Assembly: GCA_964522665.1 (NCBI GenBank)
Contig: CAZFVY010000067.1
Coordinates: forward strand, 1 to 39,297
Direction of reading: 5' to 3'
Source: CAZFVY01 sp964522665
Lineage (GTDB): Bacteria > Verrucomicrobiota > Verrucomicrobiia > Limisphaerales > CAZFVY01
Length of the DNA: 39,297 nt
In this document: piece after piece, positions 1-8,505 of the stretch
How the letters are laid out: each line of letters opens with the position of its first letter
Position numbering within the stretch: position 1 is the stretch's first letter
Translations under genes and position numbers: made by a program
Notes under the pieces: model-generated
Database searches by the model: none
Seen by the model: the letters and a program-made list of their open reading frames with translations, nothing else
Told to the model about the DNA's origin: nothing

Positions 1-216
1 CTCAAAATCCAAGTTGCCGCCTGACCCTCACGTTACTTTGGCGTCACACACCCGAGCGCTAACTAGGGCAAACGCATCTAAACATGGAACCCACCGACGG
101 TTGTTACCAGTCGCACGGGATTCTCGATTCGACCCCGTTGTCGTCGCGAGGAACTTGTTGCCGTAACCGGATTCCCATTCTGGAGGTCAGGCATTTTGCG
201 CCCGCGCCTCTGTTTG

Positions 217-325
217 CCAACCCCGAAGCGGGTGGCGGCGGCGGAAAGAGGCTCAACCCGCTTCGGGGTTGGAGCGGGACGGACCGGCCACCCAAGGTAG
301 CCCCGCCGCCCGGGGCAACCTTGGG
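217..325. repeat. pair of hairpin (REP-like) repeats
   Basis: Two strong inverted repeats lie side by side in the 546-bp gene-free left edge. The first has perfect 17-bp arms at 217-233 and 256-272 (core CCCCGAAGCGGG and its complement) around a 22-bp G/C-rich loop. The second, 291-325, pairs CCCAAGGT-A-GCCCCG with CGGGGC-A-ACCTTGGG across a 5-base loop, with one A/A mismatch. Neither is followed by a U-rich tract, so they do not look like intrinsic terminators. They resemble dispersed extragenic palindromes. I see no credible gene between 1 and 546. Confidence 0.6.
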
Positions 326-546
326 CTTCGGGACGGAATCCCTCCAGGATTCTTTCACTAGATCGTCTCCTAAGACCGAAGGATGCGACCCTGGCTCAAA
401 AAACGGGCCGACACGACTCGCGAGGCAGGACTTAGATGCGTTTGCCCTACGTCCACGCCAAGACCACTTGCAAAATCCACGGGCTGGGGTAAGCTCTGCA
501 GTTAGCAGCGCTCGTAAAGCCGGGAGCTTCCGCGCTGAGGGATTTC

Positions 547-1401
547 ATGAATGGAGCACGATACCGCGAGGAAAGACGCAAGCAGACCGCTGCTTCGGAG
601 GCCTTCGCGTTCACGCTGATCGAGCTGCTCGTGGTTGTCGCGATCATCGCCATACTCGCGGCAATGCTTTTACCCGCGCTCTCCAAAGCCAAATCCTCCG
701 CTCGAAACGCGGTCTGCAAAAGCCAGCTTCACCAGTATGGGCTGGCTCTGGCGATGTACGTTGACGACAACCTGTATTATCCGGCAGGCGCGCAAACCGA
801 TCCCGGTCGAATGCCGTTTACCTGGAAAGATCGGCTGGGAGCTTACAGCATCCGCGTCTTGAAGCCTGGTGACACGAATGGCGGAATGAATTGTCCCGAG
901 CCAACTCGGGCGACGCCAACCGCCGCCGGCTCCAAGATCGGCGCGTATGGATACAACGCATTTGGCATTGCGAATTACGCGTTTGATGGTCTTCCGAGTC
1001 TTACCGGGGCAATGGCGTTCATGAACGGCGCTCCAACTGGCGGAGGACTATGGCGAGGGGTGCTCGATCTTCAGCGATACCCGCGCGTCACCGCGCAAAT
1101 GGTTTCGGCGCCAAGCGATATGATCGCGATCGGGGACACCGACACGGCGCCCTATCTATCGCCCGTCCCACTTCAATGGGTTTGGACCAGCACGGGCGTT
1201 GGCGATCCATCTTCGGCGCCGCAGTCGCTTAACTTCCCCGACCCCTTACCGAGCGGGCGACATCAAGGAGGGGCAAACGTCGTCTTTTGTGACGGACACG
1301 TGGAATACGGCAAGCAGTCTGATTGGATCTCCTCGAGCTTCTCCGCGCGCCGGCGTTGGGAGATCAACCATCTGGACTGGTGGACGCCACCGGGCCAGTG
1401 A
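547..1401 (+). CDS. type II secretion/type IV pseudopilin-like protein with H-X9-DG motif
   Basis: The 284-residue protein begins with a short basic leader and then the prepilin signature F-T-L-I-E-L-L-V-V-V-A-I-I-A-I-L-A-A-M-L at about residues 22-41. The peptidase would cut just before the Phe, and Glu+5 is present. The hydrophobic helix continues into L-P-A-L-S-K-A-K. The C-terminal part holds the H-X9-D-G motif (His, nine residues, then DGHVE) near residue 240. This arrangement is typical of the very large pseudopilin families of Verrucomicrobiota, Planctomycetota and Lentisphaerota. The ATG is preceded by GAGGGATTTC, a good ribosome site, which fixes the start. It stands alone, with no secretion machinery beside it; such orphan pseudopilins are common in these phyla and their substrates are unknown. 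It probably resides in the inner membrane and is assembled by a pseudopilus system encoded elsewhere. Confidence 0.9.
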   Translation: MNGARYREERRKQTAASEAFAFTLIELLVVVAIIAILAAMLLPALSKAKSSARNAVCKSQLHQYGLALAMYVDDNLYYPAGAQTDPGRMPFTWKDRLGAYSIRVLKPGDTNGGMNCPEPTRATPTAAGSKIGAYGYNAFGIANYAFDGLPSLTGAMAFMNGAPTGGGLWRGVLDLQRYPRVTAQMVSAPSDMIAIGDTDTAPYLSPVPLQWVWTSTGVGDPSSAPQSLNFPDPLPSGRHQGGANVVFCDGHVEYGKQSDWISSSFSARRRWEINHLDWWTPPGQ

Positions 1402-1597
1402 TCTCTGACTCGTAAATCGGCGGAGTGAACACCGTTCGTTGAGCCAAGAGTTGGCGCCGAGTCACTTTAGAGAGGGTGACTGATACCGCGGCGATGAGTT
1501 CTGGATTGGACCGAGCGTCGCTTCGCAAATGCCTACGCCCGACGCCGACCGCTTCCTTTCTCTTTCCGCGCCGGGCATCTCCGCGACTGCCGCCACC

Positions 1598-1635
1598 AAA
1601 ACAAAAGGGCGGCGAATCGAATCGATTCACCGCCC
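1598..1635 (-). terminator. intrinsic terminator of the secreted-protein gene
   Basis: Read on the minus strand, a stem GGGCGGTGAATC / GATTCGCCGCCC (1607-1635, one mismatch) is followed at once by TTTTGTTTT (1598-1606). It lies 27 bp beyond the stop codon of the 1662-2366 gene, so it fits a rho-independent terminator for that gene. Confidence 0.8.
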
Positions 1636-1661
1636 AATGATCAAAAAGTCTCAGCGCTGAC

Positions 1662-2366
1662 TCAGGAGAGCTTCTGCTTCGCTTCGGCCGGCGGGTCGAG
1701 CTTCGTGGCGCCGACGTCCTTGATTTCGACCGTCGTGGTCCGGTCCACATCGACGTCGTTGCCGCCGAAAGTCACTGTGCCTTTCACCTTGAACTGGTAT
1801 TTGGTCAACGCGCCGTCCTGCAGCCAGAACTTGACGGAACCCTTGGCGTTGGCGACCGGCGGGCCATCGCCGCCGCGACGGAACCGGAGCAAGGTCTTCG
1901 CGCCGTCCTCGGTCAAGTCGCCCGAGTAGGTATCGCCATCCTTCTTCAACTCTTTCGTGTCATTGGCCAATTCGGCGGCCTGGGCCGCGGGCGTTTTGAC
2001 ATTGCGCGCCATCATCGCGCGAAACCGCCCGAAGTTCTCATCCTTCTCGGCCTCGGCGGCGGATTGCCAGCCATTGCCGTCTGGCGCCGTCAACGCGGCT
2101 TTGTCGCCTTTGACGAGGATTTCCATCTTGTTGTCGCCAAAACTCATTTTCAGATGGGTGAAGCCGTCTTTCTCGGTCTTGCCGTCGGTGGGACCGGGAC
2201 GAAATTGGGCGTCCGGCGGGACTTCGACGGTTTGGAGCCAACTGTAATTCGGTTTGTCACCGAGCTTTTTGGCGGCGGCGGTCACGTCATCCTTGGGACC
2301 GGGATCAGCGGCGTGGAGCGACCAGGCCAGAAGCGTTGCGGCGGCGATAGCGATGTTCTTTTTCAC
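1662..2366 (-). CDS. secreted protein of unknown function
   Basis: I do not recognise the family. The 234-residue protein starts with a signal peptide (KKNIAIAAATLLAWSLHAA), probably cleaved after Ala about residue 20, so it should be periplasmic. The mature part is hydrophilic and charged and reads as a mixed alpha/beta fold. Midway is an RFRRGGDGPPVANAKGS stretch, and the second half looks beta-rich (KFWLQDGALTKYQFKVKGT), perhaps a LolA- or LppX-like lipid-carrier fold; that is only an impression. The start is taken as GTG at 2366 because AAAGGA lies five to six bases upstream; an in-frame ATG 48 bp further out has no such site and would bury the signal peptide. The gene is monocistronic with its own terminator. 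Confidence 0.8.
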   Translation of the reverse strand: MKKNIAIAAATLLAWSLHAADPGPKDDVTAAAKKLGDKPNYSWLQTVEVPPDAQFRPGPTDGKTEKDGFTHLKMSFGDNKMEILVKGDKAALTAPDGNGWQSAAEAEKDENFGRFRAMMARNVKTPAAQAAELANDTKELKKDGDTYSGDLTEDGAKTLLRFRRGGDGPPVANAKGSVKFWLQDGALTKYQFKVKGTVTFGGNDVDVDRTTTVEIKDVGATKLDPPAEAKQKLS

Positions 2367-2653
2367 AGAATTCCTTTGAGTTAGGGGATTAAGCTGCGCT
2401 CGAGTTACCTGCAAGTTGATGGGCTAACGATACTCCTGATCCGCTCCCGCGCAAGCCTGAACGGGCCGTCGAAGACTGCGCGCGCGGCAAATCGCAATTC
2501 CAGTTTCAGGATATGATTTTGACACCCATGATTTTGCCAAGTTTTCCCGTCTTACTACCGCCGCCGCGGACATCATTAGATCGCAGGCTCCGTCTTGCCG
2601 CCGGCGTTCAAACGCGCTCGGCGCTTGCCTACTCCCGACGCCGCGCGTCCGAC

Positions 2654-3700
2654 TCAGACCAAACGTTCCACCAGAAAATCCTCGGGGTAGATGATGTGGG
2701 CTTTGCCGCCACCGTCGAACCGGTCGAGGCGTTGCTGGAGGCTGAAGACGCACATCGCGCAGGCCTTTTCGTGGGCATCTGGCGCGCCGCGTTTGCGGTA
2801 GTTCTCGAGCCATTCGGCGTATTCCGGGTTGTCCGGCCGGGTGCGGATCGCGAACCGGCCCTGGTCGCTCTTCATGGTCATGTCGGGCGCGGCGCCCAGC
2901 CGGTCAAATGTGCGAAAATAGCCTTCCCTGGCGATCACCACGCCCCGATACGTCACGGCCGAATAGCCACGATGCAGGTGATCGGCGATCAAGGCTTCCA
3001 CCAGGCTGCCGGCCGTCCAGATCGAGCCGTCCGAGTGGTGGTCCACTCGTTGCCACGCCTTTTCCGAGAGGACGATCGCCGGGCGCGGTTTGGTGGAGCC
3101 GACTTTCGGCGCGGGAACCGCCGACGGTCCAGCGCCAGACGAGAGCGGTGACTGGGCGGCGCTCGCCGGGGCGGCAGGCGTGGGCGGCGCCGGGGGGGCG
3201 GTTGGCGACGCTGAGGCCGGTTTCGGCTGGGTCGTTGGCTCGGGCACGGTGGCGGGCGGGGTGGTTTGCATGGCGGTAGAAATCGGGGAAACGGGCGAGG
3301 GCATTGAAATGGGTGGCGGTTTTGGAACGGACGCGACCGGCGCCAAAATGGGTGGCGCCGAGGGCGGCGGTAAAGGCGGAGTCGGGAGCGAAGGCGCCGC
3401 GGGGCTTGGCGCGGGTGCGGCGGAAACCGGCGCCGCCGAAATCGGCTTTCCCGACCCAGGGCCGGCTGACTCCGCGCCGGTAACCGGGGCCGACGATGCC
3501 TCCCTCGCCGGCGAGGGCGAGACCGGAGTGGCGGGAACCTTGGCCGACGCGGGAGCCACGTACGGAACCGAGTCGGACGACTTCGCAGCCGGCGGTTCAA
3601 CTCGGGCGACCGGACCGGTTTTCGCGGGCGCTTTCTTCCGCGCGGTGGCAGGCGGGACAGGATTTGTTCCCGGAGGTGGGTTCGTTTTTTTTGGTTTCAT
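2654..3700 (-). CDS. proline/alanine-rich protein with unknown C-terminal domain
   Basis: The 348-residue product has a basic start (MKPKKTNPPPG), about 200 residues of Pro/Ala/Ser/Thr low complexity, then a conserved-looking globular domain over the last 140 residues. That domain starts near VLSEKAWQRVDHHSDGSIW and contains two cysteines (CAMCVF) close to the C-terminus. No signal peptide is visible. The start is one of two ATGs (3706 and 3700). GAGGA lies three bases before the first and nine before the second, and the second gives the better spacing. In the repeat-rich part the opposite strand is also open; I treat that as a by-product of GC-rich codons because only this strand gives a sensible C-terminal domain. 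The long Pro/Ala arm suggests a flexible tether, as in cell-envelope or multi-partner scaffold proteins, but the function is unknown. Confidence 0.65.
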   Translation of the reverse strand: MKPKKTNPPPGTNPVPPATARKKAPAKTGPVARVEPPAAKSSDSVPYVAPASAKVPATPVSPSPAREASSAPVTGAESAGPGSGKPISAAPVSAAPAPSPAAPSLPTPPLPPPSAPPILAPVASVPKPPPISMPSPVSPISTAMQTTPPATVPEPTTQPKPASASPTAPPAPPTPAAPASAAQSPLSSGAGPSAVPAPKVGSTKPRPAIVLSEKAWQRVDHHSDGSIWTAGSLVEALIADHLHRGYSAVTYRGVVIAREGYFRTFDRLGAAPDMTMKSDQGRFAIRTRPDNPEYAEWLENYRKRGAPDAHEKACAMCVFSLQQRLDRFDGGGKAHIIYPEDFLVERLV

Positions 3701-4593
3701 CGTCATGGATCCTCGCGCCGGCGGCGGTGAACGGGGGCCATCGCGACGGACAAGCCAAGTCCACGGTAACCGCCGCGAGTATGCCCCTGATTCTACCTTA
3801 TTGAGTCCTCGGTCCGGCGCATCATTTGATCGCTCCCAACGCCATTCATTGACCGATCCCATGCTTTCACAGACGCGGGAAAAAAGCAATGACGATCCGC
3901 TGGCGGTGGCGAAGTCGCGCGCGGGTTCAAGTGGTTGACGTTTTGTCAATGGCCTTGGAAACGCAAGTCATCCGAAACCGCTTGGGACGTGGTCGCTCAC
4001 GGTTCAATCGTGTTGCTTCGGCAACACTGTGTGAGCTGATAGCGGCCTGAGGCGTAACGTTAACGGCAAATGAAGACCACGAATGGGCTGTGACTGAGGC
4101 GCAACGAAGCCACCGACCCATTCCGGCGCAACCCGAAGGGCGGCAGTTCTTTTTGACGCCGGCTTCGTTGCTCCCTCCTTACAGATCCGCGCGGATATGC
4201 TCGTCGCTCGCGCCTCGCCGGCGCCAAAAATCCCCGGCCGCGAATGACCAGTTATTTATGAGACACTACACGAGCCGTCCGCTGCGCCCTGCTCCGCCGC
4301 TGGTTCGACGCCTACTGGCAGCGCCGCAACGCGCCATCTCCAACCATCAATCTCCCCGCCTTATGAACCGTCGCCCTTTCTCCAACGAATTTGTCCGGCG
4401 CCCGGCCCACTGACTCAAATCCGTTTGCCCTTGTTCCAGGTTTTCAACCTCTTTAAGCTCACGAAAGTAGCCCAAAGATCCGACGGCCTCGACGGGCTTG
4501 GCGGACGCCGCACGTCAGCGTTCGACCGGCCGGGTTTGCCGATGATCCGTGTTCAACGTGAACGCCTTGAAAATATCCTTTCCTTCCCACGCT
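3701..4593. other. gene-free region with decayed-repeat features
   Basis: I find no convincing gene in these 893 bases. The region holds an 11-bp inverted repeat GCAACGAAGCC / GGCTTCGTTGC (4101-4111 and 4161-4171) and, at 4236-4269, a copy of a repeat that recurs at 38982-39015. The patchy base composition and the paired repeats suggest the remnant of a mobile element, but no transposase reading frame can be recognised. Confidence 0.5.
4236..4269 (-). repeat. 34-bp dispersed repeat, copy A
   Basis: The reverse complement of this segment matches 38982-39015 at 32 of 34 positions by eye. Its core is GTAGTGTCTCATAAATA followed by a GGTCA-N-TCGCGGCC block. A degraded third copy sits at 35881-35915. 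All three are intergenic. Confidence 0.8.
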
Positions 4594-6354
4594 ATGAAAC
4601 TCATCGGCCTTTCCCTGGTCTTCGCCGCCTGCGCGTCGTCGCTATTTGCCGCCGAGCCTTCGTTTGATCAATGGGCCGACGATTTTTCCGCCGACTGGAT
4701 GCGGGCCGATCCCTCGGGCGCGACGCTGACGCAGTATTTTACCGGAGCCGAGCAGGACGCCCTCGACCGGCAACTCACACCCATTACCAAAGCCTACCGC
4801 GCCGCTCGCGTCGCCCGGGCGCGGCGCGGGCTGGCCGGGTTGAAAAGGTTCGACCGCGCCCACCTCGACCCGAGCCAGCGGGTTTCCGCCGCCGTGCTCG
4901 AATGGCAACTCGACGACATCGTTCGCCAGGAAAAGTTCAACGACTACAATTTCGTTTTCCAGCAGTTCCAGGGCCTGCAAGTGCAGTTGGTGAATTTCCT
5001 GAGTCAAACGCATCCGATTCGAAATCGGCGTGACGTCGAGAACTACCTCGCGCGGCTCGATCAGGTCGCCGCGCAAATGGACGAAGGGATCGCGCAGGCG
5101 AAGGAACGCGGCGCGCGGGGATTCCTGCCGCCCAAGTTTATTCTCGCTTCGACGTTGAGCCAATTCGACCGGTTTCTCACCGGCGAGCCGGCCCAAAACG
5201 TCCTCGTGCAATCGCTCGATGAACGCGCGGCGAAGTTGAAGGAGCTGCCCGCCGGTGAGCGCGCTCAATTCGTGGCCGCGGCCGAAAAAACGGTCCGCGA
5301 GTCGGTCATTCCCGCTTTCCGCCGCGCCCGGGCGGTCCTGGAGTCGCAACTCCCGAAGGCGACCGACGAAGCCGGCATTTCGCGTTTCCCTCACGGCGAT
5401 CAGGCGTACGCCGCCGCGTTGCGCCATTTCACCACCACCGACTTGACCGCCGCCCAGGTCCATGCGCTGGGCCTGAAGGAAGTCGCGCGCATCGAGACCC
5501 AAATGGATTCCCTCCTGCGGGAGCTTGGCTATACGAGCGGTTCGATCAAAGAACGGATGGAGAAACTCGACGCCGATTCGCAGCCGCCCGCGCAGCCCGA
5601 TCCGCGCCCCGCGTTGCTCACGCGCTATGAACAACTCGTCCGCGACGCCGAAAAGCGCGCCGCCCTGATCTTCGATCTGCGGCCGAAGGCGCCGGTCGAG
5701 GTGCGCCGCGAGCCGCCGTTCACCGAGAAAAGCGCCGCCGCGCATTACACGCTCCCGGCGCGGGACGGCTCACGCCCCGGCATTTTCTGGGCGCCATTAC
5801 CCGGGCCGAAATTTGAAATCAACGAAATGCGGACGCTCGTTTATCACGAGGCCGTGCCCGGCCATCATTTCCAACTCGCGCTCCAAAATGAAATGCCCAG
5901 CCTGCCGCGCTTCCGACGCGACCGCGTGTTCGGCTTGATCTCCGCGCACGGCGAGGGTTGGGCGCTCTACGCGGAGCAGTTGGCCGCCGAAAACGGCTGG
6001 TACGAAGGCGACCCCAAAGGCCACCTCGGCCAGCTCGGCGACGAACTCTTCCGCGCGCGCCGCCTCGTCGTCGATACCGGCCTGCACGCGATGCACTGGA
6101 CGCGCCAGCAAGCCATCGACTACGGGATTCGTCCGTCCGAGGTCGAGCGCTACGTCGTTTGGCCCGGTCAGGCGTGCTCCTACAAAATGGGCATGTTGCG
6201 GATCCTCGAGCTGCGCGCCAAGGCGCAAGCGGCGCTCGGCGATAAATTCTCGATCAAGGAATTTCACAACGCCGTCCTCCGCGCCGGCAGTGTCCCGCTC
6301 CCCGTCCTCGGCGACGTGATCGACGATTGGATCGCCGCGACGAAAAAGGGCTGA
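4594..6354 (+). CDS. DUF885 family secreted metallopeptidase-like protein
   Basis: The 586-residue protein matches the DUF885 family in length and motifs. A signal peptide (MKLIGLSLVFAACASSLFAA) is followed by a largely helical body. HEAVPGHH at about residues 418-425 has the family's His-Glu...Gly-His zinc-site spacing, and HGEGWALYAEQL about 35 residues later supplies the likely further Glu ligand. DUF885 proteins are distant relatives of gluzincin-type peptidases, so a zinc-dependent oligopeptidase or carboxypeptidase role in the periplasm is plausible; the substrate is unknown. ATG at 4594 is chosen because it places the signal peptide at the N-terminus; an upstream in-frame ATG (4549) would put 15 residues before it. 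No clear Shine-Dalgarno site is visible. The next gene is convergent and ends 75 bp away. Confidence 0.88.
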   Translation: MKLIGLSLVFAACASSLFAAEPSFDQWADDFSADWMRADPSGATLTQYFTGAEQDALDRQLTPITKAYRAARVARARRGLAGLKRFDRAHLDPSQRVSAAVLEWQLDDIVRQEKFNDYNFVFQQFQGLQVQLVNFLSQTHPIRNRRDVENYLARLDQVAAQMDEGIAQAKERGARGFLPPKFILASTLSQFDRFLTGEPAQNVLVQSLDERAAKLKELPAGERAQFVAAAEKTVRESVIPAFRRARAVLESQLPKATDEAGISRFPHGDQAYAAALRHFTTTDLTAAQVHALGLKEVARIETQMDSLLRELGYTSGSIKERMEKLDADSQPPAQPDPRPALLTRYEQLVRDAEKRAALIFDLRPKAPVEVRREPPFTEKSAAAHYTLPARDGSRPGIFWAPLPGPKFEINEMRTLVYHEAVPGHHFQLALQNEMPSLPRFRRDRVFGLISAHGEGWALYAEQLAAENGWYEGDPKGHLGQLGDELFRARRLVVDTGLHAMHWTRQQAIDYGIRPSEVERYVVWPGQACSYKMGMLRILELRAKAQAALGDKFSIKEFHNAVLRAGSVPLPVLGDVIDDWIAATKKG

Positions 6355-6428
6355 ACGGCGGGGCGCTTGAAACGGGCGGTACTGGTCAGAAAAATGGGAC
6401 AGGAGACAAAGCGCGTCGATCCGGCGCT

Positions 6429-7346
6429 TTAAATTCCAGCTTGTTCGAGCGGCTCGATCGCGAACTTGATCAACCGCTGGCCAATGTCGATCAGTTGGGA
6501 CGAAGTTGCATTGCGGCGGGCGAGCAAACCATTGGCGCAGAGAAAGGTCGCTTCTTGCAAGTCTTCCGCGCTCGCGAGCAGTTTGCGCATCCCCTCGCCG
6601 GCCGTAGGCGCGAGTTCCCGCCCGCGGTGTGGGAAGCATTCGCGCACCGCCGCGGCCCAGCGTTGCGGCCATTCATTCTCAATGGCGTCATCGGGGGTCA
6701 ATGCCGCAATGGCTAGAACTCGGCCAAGGTCTTTGTTCCGACGTTTGTGCGGGTGGCCTAGATACTCCGTACCCTCAATGCCGTCTGAGAGGAATGGGCG
6801 GTGTTCCAGGAGGTTGGCGAGCGCCATCATTTCGGGGAGGGCGCAGCGAATCCCGAGCGCGGAAGCCGGCGCCTCAAAGGTGGCGATGCCGGTGAATTGA
6901 AAACTGGGCAGCGCATAGACGTCGCCGGACGTGAGGGGCAGCGGCGTCCATACGCGCTTGGTCTGGGTTTCTGAAGCCGGTTCGGTGAGCAGTTCGATGA
7001 ACCATTCACCGCCACCCGGCGGATAGAAGCGGACGGCGGGCAGCTTTTCCACGGGCGTGTCTTTCGTTCCGGGTTTGCCGAATTCGCCGTCGGTCTTTGG
7101 TTTCCATCCTGCGGTGAGCAGTTGCTCGGCGATGGCCCGTCCTTTTTCCACCGCGGAGATGTTCGGCGACAGAACACAATCTATGTCTTTCGTGCGGACG
7201 CCGAAGGTGGCGTCGTCTTTGAAGAGCCAATAAGCCGCGGCCAGACTGCCGATTATGATGACGTTTGGACGCACCGCGCCCGGCAGCGCACTGGCGACCT
7301 CCTCCAGCGCCTTGCGAGGGGAGACTTCCTGTGATTCGAGTTTCAT
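6429..7346 (-). CDS. nucleotidyltransferase-like protein, putative type IV toxin
   Basis: The 305-residue protein carries the hallmark of DNA-polymerase-beta-like minimal nucleotidyltransferases: I-I-G-S-L-A-A at residues 31-37, then R-T-K-D-I-D at 51-56, giving the G-S...D-x-D metal site. A later acidic strand (WFIELLTEP, about residue 104) may supply the third carboxylate. AbiEii/MNT toxins use this fold to modify tRNA or protein. The rest is helical and not recognised. Its start lies 16 bp after the stop of the upstream regulator gene and the two share a promoter, the regulator-then-toxin order of abiE-type operons. ATG at 7346 is the first start after the upstream stop; a longer frame exists only as an overlap with the upstream gene. 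Toxicity is inferred, not shown. A housekeeping nucleotidyltransferase-fold protein of another kind is the main alternative. Confidence 0.7.
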   Translation of the reverse strand: MKLESQEVSPRKALEEVASALPGAVRPNVIIIGSLAAAYWLFKDDATFGVRTKDIDCVLSPNISAVEKGRAIAEQLLTAGWKPKTDGEFGKPGTKDTPVEKLPAVRFYPPGGGEWFIELLTEPASETQTKRVWTPLPLTSGDVYALPSFQFTGIATFEAPASALGIRCALPEMMALANLLEHRPFLSDGIEGTEYLGHPHKRRNKDLGRVLAIAALTPDDAIENEWPQRWAAAVRECFPHRGRELAPTAGEGMRKLLASAEDLQEATFLCANGLLARRNATSSQLIDIGQRLIKFAIEPLEQAGI

Positions 7347-7362
7347 ATTGAGGCGGGTAGGA

Positions 7363-8445
7363 TTATTCCTCGTCGAGCAATTTCCCCACCGTTGTTTGGG
7401 CTTTCCTATGTGCTTGTAGGTAGGCGAGAAACTGGGAAGCCTGTGCGTCCAGCCGGGCTTCGTAGAGGTCGAAGAGACATTCCACCGGGTCGGCCCAAGC
7501 CAGCCCATTCTCCCGCGGCGTAAATTGGGCATCGGCATGGCGCACGGCATGCACAACCACGTTGGCCGTCGCGAGGGGGTCTTCAACGCGCTTCAGGGCC
7601 GGATCAAGCGTTTCGACGAATTCGAGATTCATGCGCTGGCCGGGGCAGTGAAGTGAAAGATCAAGGCGCGGCGCACCAACGAGATCAAGCTCGGGATAGT
7701 AGAATTTCGCACCCAGTGCCCCACCAATAGCGAGGCGGGGTGGATTGAGTTTTTCCAAACGGCGAAGATGCGATTCCACCGAACGCGGTTGGCCCGATTG
7801 ATCGGCAAAGCGAACGGTGGAACGCGCGCGGTCAGCGACGGCGAGCAAGCGGGCGAACTCTTCCTTTGGAAACCATCGCAGAATTACGCGACGGTCGGAG
7901 CGGCGTTCCACCAAGCTGCCGAGAGGGCGCAGAGCCCGAGCGACGGCTGGGTATGAACAGCCGGCCGTGCGGGCCAGCCATTCCGAGGTGACCGGTTCGC
8001 CGGAAGTAAGCCAGTGGTGGACCAGGAGTTTAAGGATGATAAAAGCATAATCGGTGCGGGCGGTACTCATTTTGCCCCGCTCCGCTTCGACCACCCTAGC
8101 CAGTATCCGCTGCGTTTCTGTATCTGGATCACTTGGAATGCCGATGATGTGGCCTTCCATTTGAAGGCAAATCGTGAGGCGATCCAAAACGTCCTCACGG
8201 AGAACCGTCGCGGTGCGCTCCCATTCGTCCCGCAAGCGCTTCTCCGTGATGGGTGAATCAACCAGAACCACGTAGCCGTGTGCCGCGGGTTCTTCTCCTA
8301 CGGGATAGGCCACTTGCATTAGGCTTGTGCGAATGGAACGGAGTGAGTCCACACCGAATTTCACCTCGATCAGTGCATTACCGACCCGGGCGTCCACGTC
8401 GCGATGGAGCGGCGGTCGCTTGTCGCGGCTAAATTTGGTGCGCAT
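7363..8445 (-). CDS. winged-helix regulator (AbiEi-like) with PD-(D/E)XK-like N-terminus
   Basis: The 360-residue protein has three visible parts. Residues about 14-50 read D-V-D-A-R ... A-L-I-E-V-K-F followed by a Q-x-x-Y pair. The D18...E27-x-K29 spacing and Q44/Y47 match the core of PD-(D/E)XK nuclease folds. Residues about 130-195 form a winged helix (SEWLARTAGCSYPAVARALR). The C-terminal 150 residues resemble the AbiEi antitoxin body, with a G-G-A-L-G-A-K-F-Y segment and a W-A-D-P-V-E-C-L-F-D-L-Y segment. It is the first gene of a two-gene operon with the nucleotidyltransferase-like protein and is preceded by three copies of a 9-bp operator motif, so autoregulation is likely. Whether the nuclease-like part is active is unknown; it appears to lack the usual leading helix. 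The ATG at 8445 has no Shine-Dalgarno site. Confidence 0.65.
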   Translation of the reverse strand: MRTKFSRDKRPPLHRDVDARVGNALIEVKFGVDSLRSIRTSLMQVAYPVGEEPAAHGYVVLVDSPITEKRLRDEWERTATVLREDVLDRLTICLQMEGHIIGIPSDPDTETQRILARVVEAERGKMSTARTDYAFIILKLLVHHWLTSGEPVTSEWLARTAGCSYPAVARALRPLGSLVERRSDRRVILRWFPKEEFARLLAVADRARSTVRFADQSGQPRSVESHLRRLEKLNPPRLAIGGALGAKFYYPELDLVGAPRLDLSLHCPGQRMNLEFVETLDPALKRVEDPLATANVVVHAVRHADAQFTPRENGLAWADPVECLFDLYEARLDAQASQFLAYLQAHRKAQTTVGKLLDEE

Positions 8446-8454
8446 GACGATGTT

Positions 8455-8505
8455 AACTTGCAGGATTCATATTGAACCTGCAAGTGAATATTAAACCTGC
8501 AAGTT
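8455..8505 (-). promoter_or_regulatory. three-copy operator, ACTTGCAGG motif
   Basis: Directly upstream of the 8445 start are three 9-bp elements: ACTTGCAGG at 8456-8464 and its reverse complement CCTGCAAGT at 8477-8485 and 8496-8504. The first and second form an inverted pair 21 bp centre to centre; the second and third are direct repeats 19 bp apart, about two helical turns. A-T-rich spacers separate them. This is the geometry of an autoregulatory operator bound by a dimeric winged-helix protein, presumably the product of the adjacent gene. No clear -35/-10 pair could be assigned. The remainder of the 374-bp gap up to 8819 shows no gene. Confidence 0.7.

Noticed and set aside
84..764. A 226-codon plus-strand frame at the left edge
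   Set aside because: It runs through the large hairpin repeats and overlaps the well-supported pseudopilin gene in another frame.
4642..5745. A 367-codon minus-strand open frame
   Set aside because: It is antisense to the DUF885 gene, which has a signal peptide and the zinc-site motif in the right places.
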